DNA of 64,000 bases from Flaccisagitta enflata (taxonomy: Eukaryota > Chaetognatha > Sagittoidea > Aphragmophora), in NCBI GenBank assembly GCA_965153355.1, contig OZ231128.1, forward strand, positions 49,662,001 to 49,726,000, written 5' to 3'. The position numbers and the translations under genes were made by a program. A model generated the notes under the pieces. That model searched no databases. It saw only the letters and a program-made list of their open reading frames with translations, and was not told the origin of the DNA. This document shows positions 9,010-20,221 of the stretch, piece after piece; within the stretch, counting starts at the first letter, position 1, and the number at the start of each line of letters is the position of its first letter.

Positions 9010-9343
9010 CCGTATTTTCTCCATAAAGCGCCCCCCCTCCAAAAAGCGCCCCCCATTGTTTTTTTGTAGTGTCACACTCTTCAGAAAAGATTTGCATAGA
9101 AATACCAAGTAAAATGATGTAAAAACACAACACAAGGAGCTATTTTCACTGACTTTCTAACAGATATATGCAATGAATATCTCTATTTCAAGTCAAATTT
9201 AGCATTTTGATTGCCTTTCATGAAAAAGATAGATCGAATAATAGTTTATCTTCAATACAAAGGGGGCGCTATTTGGAGGGTTAAAAAGCAAAGTCATATT
9301 TCAATTTCAAAAGCGCCCGGGGCGCTTTTTGGAGAAAATACGG
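9010..9343. mobile_element. TA-flanked MITE with CCGTATTTTCTCC termini
   Basis: Left end CCGTATTTTCTCCATAAAGC, right end (reverse complement) CCGTATTTTCTCCAAAAAGC, then GCGCCCC on both sides. TA flanks at 9008-9009 and 9344-9345. The subterminal GGGGCGCTTTTTGGAG motif is also repeated internally. Non-coding, 334 bp. Confidence 0.85.
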
Positions 9344-9388
9344 TATCCTATTATTACTAAATGATTAACCATTTCTTAAATCAGCTTT

Positions 9389-9389
<1 letters not shown>

Positions 9390-9483
<94 letters not shown>
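9390..9483. repeat. (TG)n microsatellite
   Basis: Long uninterrupted TG dinucleotides. Confidence 0.97.
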
Positions 9484-9485
<2 letters not shown>

Positions 9486-9603
9486 CTGTATTTTTCCACT
9501 TCAAATTATTGAAAGGTCGCTTATCCTAGTAAATCCAAATTGAACTTGCAGTAGAGTTGCTTCCTTGCATCTGTTATCAATTAGGAGAAATCTATTTTTG
9601 AAA

Positions 9604-9733
9604 AAACAAGGCTAAGTAGGCCAATAGGGTGCAACGTGTGGATCTCTGAACAAATGCGTTACCCGACCAACCAACTTACCAACCGACCAACCAACGGACA
9701 CAGCCAGTTATGGAGGTGCTTTGTCACACCTAA
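9604..9733 (+). mobile_element. HLE, divergent type with AGGTG hairpin
   Basis: 5' end AACAAGGCTAAGTAGGCC, a CAAC/GACC tract, ACACAGCCAGTTATGG, and 3' hairpin AGGTG...CACCT followed by AA. The next HLE starts immediately. Confidence 0.6.
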
Positions 9734-10153
9734 CAAGGCCAACCCCTACAAGTCGCGTGCAGGACATAAATGGCTTGATGACTTTAAATGATTCAAGATG
9801 ACTTAAGAAGACTGAAGATGACTTGAAATGACTTAAAAAGACTCGAAATGACTTAAACATCTAATTTGACCTAATTGACTTAAGTGACTTAATGTGGCAT
9901 AAAGTGACTAAAAATGACTTAGAATAACTTAGAAACTTAGAATAACTTAGAATGACTTAGAACGACTTAGAATGACTTAGAATGACTTAGAATGACCTAG
10001 AATGATTAAGAATGACTTAAAGTATAATAAAAAAGTAAAGTGTGACGGACGGACAAACGGACGGATGGACGGACCAAAGGACGGACGGACGGATACAACG
10101 GATGGACGGAACAACCAAACGGGGTGTAGAGTCGCATAGCACGCGAGTAAAAA
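9732..10153 (+). mobile_element. complete HLE with AATGACTTAG minisatellite core
   Basis: 5' end AACAAGGCCAACCCCTACA, subterminal arm AAGTCGCGTG, a core of ~10-bp units (AATGACTTAG) from 9780 to 10020, box AAAGTAAAGTGTGAC, (GACG)n, GGGGTGTAGAG and hairpin region 10130-10148 (one arm mutated) then AAAAA. All HLE parts are present in order, which ties the private minisatellite to the element. Confidence 0.85.
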
Positions 10154-10279
10154 GTATGTCAAGATCGCGAGTTTTTGTGCCACAGAAAACACTCGTTTTT
10201 TTAACAGAATGGAAACACGTGGAATCGCGATCGAAGGTAATCCAGAATTGGGAGAATATGGTATACCAATGAACAGAGG

Positions 10280-10282
<3 letters not shown>

Positions 10283-10342
<60 letters not shown>
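10283..10342. repeat. (GA)n microsatellite
   Basis: Uninterrupted GA dinucleotides. Confidence 0.97.
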
Positions 10343-10343
<1 letters not shown>

Positions 10344-10567
10344 CACAGGTTGGTGGGTCTATTCATTCAAATCTTACATGAACCAAATAGCCAAATCGTG
10401 GAAAAAATTTGATTCACTTGATTCTGCTATGCACCTAGCTTATATCTAATCCAGAAAGGACTGATTTTTTGGGAAAAGCTGACTACTAAGCCCTTCCTAT
10501 CATTTTTTGAATGAAGACCAAACAAACAAACAAAAAGAAAAAAAAAAGAAAGAAAAATATGCACATA

Positions 10568-11184
10568 ACGGGTGGTCAAAAAAAAAGTGACTACGCTAGC
10601 TTTTCTTCCAACTAGTTTGAAATTTTTTTTGTAAGTTGATATCTTAAAAATGAAGTAAAGTATATAAAAAAAACAAGTTTTTGAATTTTTTAAAACAAAT
10701 AACTGCATAAATACAAAAAAGTAAAATGTGTGCATAAATCAGTAATAACATAGATAATCACTTGTTTTTAAGAAACACATATATTGATTAGGTCCTGTTT
10801 GAAATAATTAAAGTTATTCATAAGCAACCAAGCTTTGGTTGAGAGATTTCAAAAAAAATAAAAAGGATTTTTTAAGAAGTATACTTTGTTTTGTTGTAAG
10901 TTTCATTTTCATAATTTTTGTTAGTTTTTTTACCAGCTTTTGGGTCATCCTTAACTATTGATAGTTAATCTATAAAACAATTTTCATTTTCATACAAAAA
11001 ATTATAACAAAAAATCAAGGTGGTCCATAATTGAATTGATATGTATAGGAAAACTACAAAAATCACAATAACAAAAAAATTCTCCTGCTCCATATCTTCT
11101 TAGCTGAAAAAAAGTTTTACTCTAAAAACTTTTTTACAAATAATAGGAGAAAACAAAAAAGTAACTATTTTTTTGACCATCCGT
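10568..11184. mobile_element. TA-flanked mariner-like MITE
   Basis: Left end ACGGGTGGTCAAAAAAAAAG, right end (reverse complement) ACGGATGGTCAAAAAAATAG, TA flanks at 10566-10567 and 11185-11186. The termini look like mariner-type ends. No transposase frame. Diverged copies of one ~80-bp sequence (GACTACTAAGCCCTTCCTA type; ...AATATGCACA) lie on each side (10480-10565 and 11205-11275). Confidence 0.8.
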
Positions 11185-11487
11185 TACATGTATCTCTTTT
11201 TTAAAAACTTACTACTACGCTCTTCCTAATATTTTTGAACAATAGCCAAACGAAAAAAAAAAATATGCACAGACATAGATCCTTTTAAAACTGATCAAAC
11301 TGTATTATGTCTATTTGTCTCAAATCGTGAAAATTGCTGTAAGTAGGGTGTAGGGATGATGACCCCATCCAGATCGTCCTTTTGGTCCTTCCAATGAATC
11401 CCATTTTCTCTCTTCTCATTCAATTATTCATTAAGATTCCGGGAGAGTCATGCATCTGCAAGATTCAACGATCCTTGCCAAATCTTT

Positions 11488-12952
11488 TTAGTCGCGTGCA
11501 CGCGACTCTATACCCTGCTTTGTCCGTCCGTCGGTCGGTTGGTCGGTCAGTTGGTCGGTCGGTTGGTTGGTCGGTCGGTCCCCATTTTACTTTTTATATT
11601 CGTTTTATTCCTATCAAGTCATTTTAAGTCAATTAAGTAATTTTGAGTCAAATTAGATCATTTTAAGTCATTTTAAGTCATTTTGAGTCACTTTAAGTCA
11701 AATTAAGTCATTTGAGTCATTATTGAAATTTAGTCAATTTAAGTCAATCTAGGTCATTTTAAGTCATTTTAAGTAAATTTGAGTCAATTTAAGTCAGTTT
11801 AACTCAGTATAAGTCAATTTAAGGCAGTATAAGTCAATTTAAGTCATTTTATGTCATTTTTGAATTTTAGTTTATTCAAGTCAGTTAAGGTCATTTTAAG
11901 TCAATTTAACTCATTTCAGGTAAATTCAAGTCATTTTAACTCATTTTTATTTACATAATTATAGGTGATTATAGGTCATTATGCAATTTTGGGTAATCAT
12001 AGATAATTAAAGGTCATTATAGGTCATCATGCAATTATAGGTAATCATAGGTCATTATAGGTAATCATATGTCATTGTAGGTAATTATAGGTCATTATGT
12101 AATTATAGGTCATTATAGGTAATTATAGGTTATTATGCAATTACAGGTCATTATTGGTAATTATAGGTCAGTATGTAATCACAGGTAATTATAGGTAATT
12201 ATAGGTAATTATAGGTAATTATAGGTAATTATAGGTCATTATTGGTAATTATAGGTAGTTATAGGTCATTATGTAATTATAGGTAATTACAGGTCATAAT
12301 AGGTAATTATAGGTAATTACAGGTCATTATGCAATTATAGGTCATTATTTGTAATTATAGGTCATTATTGGTTATTATAGGTCATTATGTAATTATAGAC
12401 AATTATAGATAATTAAAGGTAATTAAAGATCATTATAGGTCATTATGAAATTATGGGTAATTATAGGTTATCAAAGGTCATTCAAGGTAATTTTAGGTCA
12501 TTATGTTATTATAGGTAATTATAGGTGATCATAGGTCATTATAGGTAATTATACATCAATAGACAATTATAGGTAATTATAGGTCATTATTCAGCTATAG
12601 GTAATTATAGCTAATCATAGGTAATTATAGGTAATCATAGGTCATTATGCAATTATAGGTAATTATAGGTAATCATAGGTCATTATAAGTAATTATAGGT
12701 CATTATGTTATTGTAGGTAATTATGGGTAATTATGGGTATTCATAGGTCATTATAGGCAACTATTGTCCATATGCAATTATAGGTAATCATAGATCTTTA
12801 GAGGTACTTATAGGTTATTATTTTATTATTGGTAATTAAAAACTAATTATAGGTAATTATAGGTGATTATAGGTAATCATAGGTCATTATAGGTAATCAT
12901 AGGTCATTATAGGTAATTATAGGTCATTATACAACTATGATTATACAATTCT
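11488..12952 (-). mobile_element. HLE with a ~1.35 kb AAGTCATTTT / ATAGGTAATT core, 5' end not seen
   Basis: Perfect 18-bp hairpin at 11490-11507, then (on the complement of the element) TACCCTGCTTTGTC, a GGTC/GGTT tract and CCCCATTTTACTTTTT. A tandem array follows: AAGTCATTTT units to about 11945, switching to ATAGGTAATT/ATAGGTCATT units to 12950. No AACAAGGCC terminus is found, so the 5' end is lost or unrecognised. Confidence 0.75.
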
Positions 12953-13315
12953 TTAATTTTGATTATATTTTTTATAATTTTTTTTTTTTTGCATTAAGAT
13001 AACAAAATAAAAATAGAAAGTTAAAAGAAAAAAAATATAAACAAAGCCCAATTGAAAAGTAAAGAATGGTAAATAAAAACTGAAAACTGAAAATTGAAAA
13101 CTGAAAACTGAAAGCTAAATAGGGAAAATTCAAAAAATAAAGAAAGAAATATAATAAAAGCAAAAACAAAACAAAAAGTAAACTAAAAAAAAAGTAATAA
13201 ATGAAATAATAAGAATTATGAAGTATAATACATAAATAAAAAACAATCATTTCTTCAAAAGATCATAAGAAATCAGTCATGAATGTTTTCAGAAAAAAAA
13301 TGAAAGGAAAAAAAA
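12953..13315. other. AT-rich low-complexity stretch
   Basis: A-rich sequence including CTGAAAATTGAAAACTGAAA repeats near 13080. The 92-codon minus frame is low-complexity Phe/Leu/Tyr and not credible. Confidence 0.6.
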
Positions 13316-13454
13316 ACCGGGCAGGGCTTGAGGGTCTGCCTGTCTGTCTGTCTGTCTGACACGGCGGTCTGTCTCGGTGTAGCACACTGGATATTGATCA
13401 ATGATACAAGAAAGAGTCTCGGTCGGTGTGTCCGATATGGGTCGATAATTGCGG

Positions 13455-13620
13455 TGATTACTGGATACTGAGATTTGAGCCTTGAGGCTGGGATTTGAGC
13501 TTTGAAGTGGGGATTTGAGCCTCGAAGCTAGGATTTGGGTCTCGTGACTAGGATTTGGGCCTTGAGGGGGGGGGGAAGGAGAAGAAGGAGAACCCCTTCA
13601 GGACTGCAGCCCAATAAAAA
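13455..13620 (+). mobile_element. F-type element fragment F1
   Basis: Five or six 20-bp units (GATTTGAGCCTTGAGGCTGG type), then a G-run, AAGGAGAAGAAGGAGAA and a decayed cap (CCCCTTCAGGACTGCAGCCCAA). Confidence 0.65.
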
Positions 13621-13955
13621 CGAAAGGCTTTAAAACCGACACGTCGGGTTTTGGCAAAAATACGAGATCAATCAAATTTATAAGAAAAAGCAAACAATGG
13701 CACGAGAAATGACCATGGTCAAAAAGAAAGAAGGGAAAAGAAATCACTTGGATTAAACTTCTTCGGGTCGAGGGTCGGGATGAATAGAAGATAAAAACTT
13801 TTCTTTGAAAAAAAGCTCCTTAGTCCGTCTCTCTATAACAGAGCAGTTCAGGGGCATCTTGTAGAAAGGAGCAATCCTGAACGGAAAATCGGAATGGCAA
13901 GATGCCCCGCGCATTCATGAATGTGATGCGAAACGTCCAACCTTCGATATGTCGC
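13621..13955. other. unique stretch, nothing recognised
   Basis: No gene or repeat unit recognised. Confidence 0.4.
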
Positions 13956-13998
13956 GTTGTTGATCAATGATTATCATCATCATCACCTTCATCATCAT

Positions 13999-14001
13999 CA
14001 G

Positions 14002-14062
<61 letters not shown>

Positions 14063-14063
14063 C
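13999..14063. repeat. (AAC)n microsatellite
   Basis: Uninterrupted AAC trinucleotides, preceded by a short CATCAT tract. Confidence 0.95.
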
Positions 14064-14136
14064 GACATCCTCATCATCGCTTTTTCTCCAACTCCTTGCC
14101 ATTAGTTCTTTTGCCGCTTCAAAAAATAAATCATCT

Positions 14137-14212
14137 TTAGTCGAGTGTCACGCGACTCTACACCCGGCTGTGTTGTTATGTCATTTGGTTTGTCAGTTGG
14201 TTGGTCCCCTTT
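14137..14212 (-). mobile_element. HLE 3' end fragment
   Basis: Mutated hairpin TAGTCGAGTGTCACGCGACT followed by CTACACCCGGCTGTGTTG and a GTTGGTC tract. It passes abruptly into the cap of F2. Confidence 0.7.
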
Positions 14213-14745
14213 TGGACAGCGGCCCTGAAGGGGCCGATGACCTAAGCTCTCACAAATCACAATATAAGTCGCACATATGGTGAATGTCTTCATTCTCCTT
14301 CTTCTCCTTCCTTTACATTCCCGCCCCCCCCAAAAAAAACAAACAAAAAAACAACTCAAGATCTCAGCCTTGATGCCTAAATCTCAGCATTGAAGCCCAA
14401 ATTCCAGCCTCGATGCTCGAATCCCAGCTTTAAGGCCCAATACCGAACCCAAAGTCAAAATTTCAATCCGCAAGGCCCATATGACAGCCCCAAGGCCCAC
14501 ATCCCAGCTCAGATGCTCAAATTTCAGCCCAATGGCTCAAATCCTGGCCTCAAAGCCCTAATCTCAGCTTCAATGCCAAAATCTCAACCTGTAGGCTAAA
14601 AATACCAGTCTTGAGGTTCAAATCCTAGCCTCAAGGCCCATACCCTATCCTTGAAGGAGGAGGAGAAATTTTCCCATATGTGAAAGCAAAGGTCATCAGC
14701 CGCTGCTCCTCTCACCATCTCAACCCCACATAAGGCCACAAATTA
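14213..14745 (-). mobile_element. F-type cap/tandem element F2
   Basis: A short cap (GGACAGCGGCCCTGAAGGGG then CCGATGACC) begins at 14213. The interior has ~20-bp units (CAGCCTCGATGCTCGAATCC type). A decayed long-cap side (CATATGTGAAAGCAAAGGTC then ATCAGCCGCTGCTCCTCTC) is at about 14680-14745. Confidence 0.75.
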
Positions 14746-14824
14746 TTTTGAATTGGCCTTGGCTAATGGAATTCTGCATCATGGACAGACAACAACATAT
14801 AGATAAACTAGTCATCCAAGGATC

Positions 14825-15250
14825 GCACATGGTTAGAGGTACCCAATGCCCTGCTTGGAGTGATTAGCTGCTAAAGTGGAGTGAGAGCAGGGCAGCGGCC
14901 CCAAAGGGCCGATGTCCTGTAGGACACAGGTGTATTTCCAGACGTCCTGAGATGGCACATCTTTTGCTTTTGGGGCTACTTTCCTTGTTATTCAATGAGA
15001 AGATTGAATTTTTTTCCATTTCAGTGTCAATTTTCCATGTTATTCAATCTGAATTTTGCATTTATTTCAAAGTTTCGTCAATTTTTCCATGTCATTCAAT
15101 GGGTGTTTCAAATTTTTTTCATTTTTTATCAATTTTCTATGTTATTCAATGGGAATTTTGCATTTCTTCAATTTTCCATGTTATTCAATGTGAACATGAG
15201 GCTCAGAAGCTTTGGCGAGGGGGGGGGACGGAAGGACGGACAGATGGACG
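14825..15250 (+). mobile_element. D-type element D5 with an atypical interior
   Basis: The left cap is recognisable: GGTACCCAATGCCCTGCTT...GAGCAGGGCAGCGGCCCCAAAGGGCCGATGTCCTGTAGG (described in parts). The following 14985-15195 is not the usual 21-bp repeat but ~60-bp units ending in TTTTCCATGTTATTCAATG. A GGACGGA tract follows. No right cap. Confidence 0.65.
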
Positions 15251-15509
15251 GATCTGTGTCAGATAGTGAGACAATGTCACAATATTGACAAAGAGAACAC
15301 AGCGTGGCAGGCAAATAACATGAGTGACCACAGCATCCCCTCTGACAAGGCCTTGGATTAAAGCTCACCTGGGGAAGCAGATTTCCCATACATACAGAAA
15401 GACAAACAGACGCTTTTACAGACAAACGGACGGAGAAGGTCGAGAAAAAAATGAGAGATAAAGAAAGAAACTTAATGTGACATAATCATGGGCAAAAAAG
15501 AAATCGTAC

Positions 15510-15518
15510 ATTGCTTAT
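15510..15518 (+). repeat. 9-bp TSD of H1, left copy
   Basis: ATTGCTTAT, repeated exactly at 22079-22087. Confidence 0.9.
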
Positions 15519-16002
15519 TGGGGTGTTTCAAATCAGGGCTATGGTCTCCGAGTGGGCTGGCCGAAATTTTGAAGTTGTGGTATAGTTAGGTGAAGCCCCC
15601 GGGCACCATAGATGGCTTCCCGAGTGCCCCCACGAGTAACTTGGTCGTCATAAAGGTGGCGAAAATGACCAAAAATGGCCCAAAATGACCAAAATCCTTC
15701 AAAATTCAAAAATTTGGTTTTTTTTCCTCAAAAGATCCCAACCATTGACTCTGTTCACTCAGTTATAATGTATAGACGTGTGGTTGGCCAAAAAATGGCA
15801 AGTTGCTGCAATTGGGGGCGTGCAAGGACCTCAAAACGGCTCACAAAAGGCCTTAAAATGACCCATCTTTCACTGTATCAGAAATTAATGAATAATAATG
15901 AAATTTTTCCTTCCAAACCTTAAAATATCCGAGGATATAGCCTCAGTGAAGTGTAACAGAGTTGAAACAGCAAAAAAATGTGGCCCTGAGCGTTGTATCA
16001 GA

Positions 16003-17292
16003 CTAACAGGTCGCCCAAGGGCAATATGTGGTCAGGGATACCCGTTGCCCTGCTTTGAATGATTGTGAATTGGAGTGAGGGGAAGCAGGGCAGCGGCCCC
16101 GAAAGGGGACGAAGTCCTGTAGAACACAGGGGGACTTTCGTTCGTCCTACCTGAAGAAGTGGATGAGATGCTATAGAGGGCTGACTGAAGGCATTCAAGA
16201 GACTAAACTGAGGTCTAAGAAGGCTGATATAAGGCCTCAGAATGCTGATTGGAAGCTTGAGAGGGCTAACTTGAGGCTTGAGAGAGCTGGATTGAGGGAT
16301 GAAAGGCCAGAGGACTGATTTGAAGCCTGGGAGCAATAAATAGAGGTTTAGATGGCTGATTTGAGGCCTGAGAGGCCTAATTTGAGGCATGAGAGGCCAG
16401 GTTTGAGGCCTGAGAAGCCAGATTTGAGGCCTGGAGGCCAGATTTGTGGCTTAAGAAGCCAGATTTCTGGCCTAAGAGGCCAGATTTTAGGCCTGAGAGG
16501 CCAGATTTGAGGCCTGGGAGGCTTGATTTGAGACCTGGGAGGCTGGACTTGTGGCCTGAGAGGCCAGATTTGAGGCTTGAGGGGTCTGATGAAGGGGGGG
16601 ACTAACGGACGAATGGACGAATGGACGAACGAATGAACGGCTGATTTGAGGCCTGAGAGGGCTTATTTCAGGCTTGAGAGGGCTGATTTCAGGCATGAGA
16701 GAGCTGATTTCAGGCTTGAGAGGGCTGATTTCAGGCTTGAGAGGGCTGATTTCAGGCTTGAGAGGGCTGATTTCAGGCTTGAGAGGTCTGATATCAGGCT
16801 TGAGAGGGCTACAATTAGGTCTGAGAGAGCTTTGAGAGCCAATTCAAGGCTTGAGAGGGCTTGAGAAGGCAAATTAAGAGTCTGAAAGAGCTTGGAGGGG
16901 CCCCAAAGGAGACGAAGTCCTGTAAAAGTAGGGGTTTCTTAGATCTGAGAGGGGTAAGGGGGCTTGAGAGGGCTAAGATAAGGTCTGAGAGAGCTGATTG
17001 AAAGGCTCTAGAAGGCAACTTAGAGGCTTGAGAAGGCAACTTAGAGGCTTGAGGAGGCTGATTTGAGGCCTGAGAGGGCTGATTTCAGGCTTGAGAGGGC
17101 TGATTTCAGGCTTGAGAGGGCTGATTTCAGGCTTGAGAGGTCTGATTTCAGGCTTGAGAGGGCTGATTTTGGGCCTGAGAGGGGACAAACGGACGGATGG
17201 ACGAACGAACGAACTAACGAACGAACGGACGAATGAAAGTCCCCCTGTGTTCTACAGGACTTCGTCCCCTTCGAGGCCGCTGCCCAAAAAAG
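16003..17292 (+). mobile_element. D-type cap/tandem element D2 nested in H1
   Basis: Left cap ACAGGTCGCCCAAGGGC... with helix TGCCCTGCTT/AAGCAGGGCA, then GTCCTGTAGAACACAGG. The interior has two blocks of 21-bp units (16150-16590 and 16640-17190; GGCTTGAGAGGGCTGATTTC type), with a partial inner cap near 16905. The right cap holds TGTTCTACAGGACTTCGTCC and ends GCCGCTGCCCAAAA. Flanking H1 sequence (GTATCAG before, AGGCCTTAAATAGCC after) is contiguous in other H units, confirming insertion. Confidence 0.85.
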
Positions 17293-18264
17293 GCCTTAAA
17301 TAGCCAAAATTAGCCCAAAACGACCAAAATGCATCAAAATTCAAAAATTTGGGTTATTTTTTATGAAAAATCCCAATGATAGATCCAGTCCACTCTGTTA
17401 TAATGCATAGTTATGGGTTTGGCGAAAAAATGGCCAGTGGCTACAATTGGGGGCTTGCAAGGGACCCAAAATGACCAAAAAAGGCCTTAAAATGACCCAT
17501 ATTACGCTATGGCAAAAATTAATGAAAAATGATAAGATTTTTTCTTCTAAACCTTAAAATATCCCAGAATGTAGTCTCTGTGAAGTCTAACAGAGTAGAA
17601 ACAGCAAAAGAATATGGCCCTGAATGTTGTATCGGCCTAAAAACAGACCTTAAATAGCCAAAATTGCCCCAAAACGACCAAAATGCTTCAAAATTCAAAA
17701 CTTTGGTTTATTTTTCATGGAAAATCCCAATTATTCATCCAAATCACTCAGTTATAATATATAGACATGGGTTTGGTCAAAAAATGGTCAGTGGCTACAA
17801 TTGAGGGCTTGCAAGGGACCCAAAATGGTCAAAAACGACCTTAAAATGACAAAAATTAATGAAAAATGACAAAATTTTGTCCTCTTAACTGTAAAATATC
17901 CTAGACTGTAGCCTCAGAGAAGTGTAACTGAGTAGAAACAGCAAAAAAATATGGCCCTGAGCTTCGTATCAGCCTAAAAACAAGCCTTAGATAGCCAAAT
18001 TTAGCCCAAAATGACCAAAATGCTTCAAAATTGAACAAAAATTGTGTATTTCTTCAAAAGAATATAATCTTTCCAACTGGTTTATTCAGTTGTAGTTCAT
18101 GGATGGTAACTGGGCTGAAAAACTGGTGGTGAATGCCATCTGGCCATTTTGAGTTGGTTTTTTTCAACTTTTAAAAATTTTGAGGCATTTTTGCTATTTT
18201 GGGCCACTTTTGGCTGTAGTTGGCTTGCTTTAGGAGCTGGTACAGCAATTTAAGCTGAATTTTT

Positions 18265-20221
18265 AGTCGCGTGCACGCGACTCTACAACCCGCTTCGTCG
18301 GTCGGTCGGTCGGTCCGTCGGTCGGTCGGTCGGTCGGTCGGTAACACTTTGCTTTTTTGCGTCTTTTTGGGTTGTCTGGAGTTATTTTGAGTCATTTTGT
18401 TGTTGTTTTTGGGAATTATTAGTTGCTTTTAGTCATTTTTGGTCATTTTTGGTCATTTTGGTCATTTTGGTCATTTTGGTCATTTTGGTCATTTTGGTCA
18501 TATTTGGTCATATTTGGTCATTTTTGGTCATTTTTGGTCAATTTTGGTCAATTTTGGTCATTTTTGGTTATTTTTGATCATTTTTGGTCATTTTTGGTCA
18601 GTTTTGGTCATTTTTGGTCATTTTGGTCATTTTGGTCATTTTTGGTTATTTTGGTCATTATGGTCAATTTTGGTCAATTTTGGTCATTTTTGGTCATTTT
18701 TGGCCATTTTTGATCATTTTTGATCATTTTTGATCATTTTGATCATTTTTGGTCATTTTTGGTCATTTTTGGTCATTTTTGGTCATTTTTGGTCATTTTT
18801 GGTCATTTTGGTCAATTTTGATCATTTTTGGTCATTTTTGGTCATTTTGATCATTTTGATCATTTTTGGTCATTTTGGTCATTTTTGGTCATTTTTTGTC
18901 ATTTTTGGTCATTTTTGGTCATTTTTGGTCTTTTTTGGTCATTTTTGGTCTTTTTTGGTCGTTTTTGGTTGGTTTTTGTCATTTTTGGTCATTTTTGGTC
19001 ATTTTTGATCATTTTTGATCATGTTGGTCATTTTTGGTCGTTTTTGGTCATTTTTGATCATTTTTGATCATTTTTGGCCATTTTTGGCCATTTTTGATCA
19101 TTTTTGATCCTTTTTGGTCATTTTTGGATATTTTTGTTCATTTTGATCATTTTTGGTCATTTTTGGTCATTTTTGGTCATTTTTGGTCATTTTTGGTCAA
19201 TTTGGTCATTTTGGTCATTTTTGGTCATCTTGGTCATTTTTGATCATTTTTGGTCATTTTTGATTATTTTTTATCATTTTTGATCATTTTTGGCCATTTT
19301 TGTCATTTTTGATCATTTTTGATCCTTTTTGGTCATTTTTGGTCATTTTGGTCATTTTTGGTCATTTTTGGTCATTTTTGGTCATTTTTGGTCAATTTGG
19401 TCATTTTGGTCATTTTTGGTCATTTTGGTCATTTTGGTCATTTTTGGTCATTTTTGGTCATTTTTGGTCATTTTTGGTCATTTTTGGTCATTTTGGTCAT
19501 TTTGGTCATTTTTGGTCATTTTTGGTCATTTTTGGTCATTTTGGTCATTTTTGGTTAAAGTTTGCTGGTTAAAGTCTGCTGGTTGAAGTCTGCTGGTTTG
19601 TCTGGTTTATGTTTGATATAGGTCTGATTTAGGTGTGGTTTTGGTCTGGTCTTGGTCTGGTTTTGGTCTGGTTTTGGTCTGGTTTAATTCTGGTTTGAGT
19701 CTGGTTTGAGTCCGGTTTGAGTCTGGTTTGAGTCTGGTTTGATTCTGGTTTGATTCTGGTTTGAGCCTGGTTTGAGCCTGGTTTTAGCCTGGTTTGAGCC
19801 TGGTTTTGGTCTGGTTTAAGTCTGGTTTGAGTCTGGTTTGAGTCTGGTTTGAGTCTGGTTTGAGTCTGGTTTGAATCTGGTTTGAGTTTGGTTTGAGTCT
19901 GGTTTAAGTCTGGTTTGAGTCTAGTTTGAGTCTGGTTTGAGTTTGGCTTAAATCTGGTTTATGTCTGGTTTATGTCTGGTTTATGTCTGATTTATGTCTG
20001 ATTTAGGTCTGGTTTTGGTCTGGTTTAATTCATGTTTGAGTCTGGTTTGAGTCTGGTTTGAGTCTGGTTTGAGTCTGGTTTGAGTGTGGTTTGAGTCTGG
20101 TTTGAGTCTGGTTTGAGTGTAGTTTGGGTCTTTTTGGGTTGCGTCTGATTTTTGATACAATAAGGAGTCAGGTCAGTTCAGTTATTTTTGTCCTGCACGC
20201 GACTTATAGGTGTTGGCCTTG
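18265..20221 (-). mobile_element. giant HLE with a 1.7 kb minisatellite core, nested in H1
   Basis: 3' hairpin AGTCGCGTGCACGCGACT at 18265-18282, GGTC tract, AACACTTTGCTTTTTTGCG, then an array of GGTCATTTTT/GGTCATTTTG units (18425-19555) and of GTCTGGTTTGA units (19590-20115). It closes with TCCTGCACGCGACTTATAGG and GTTGGCCTTG, which is the 5' end of the 9732-10153 copy. The homologous site in H2 (around 42656-42670) is uninterrupted, so both boundaries are supported. The insertion lies in a T run without a clear TSD. Confidence 0.88.

Noticed and set aside
18423-19586. Open frames rich in Phe-Gly-His-Trp-Ser on the plus strand
   Set aside because: They translate the GGTCATTTTT minisatellite of an HLE; three overlapping frames are open at once.
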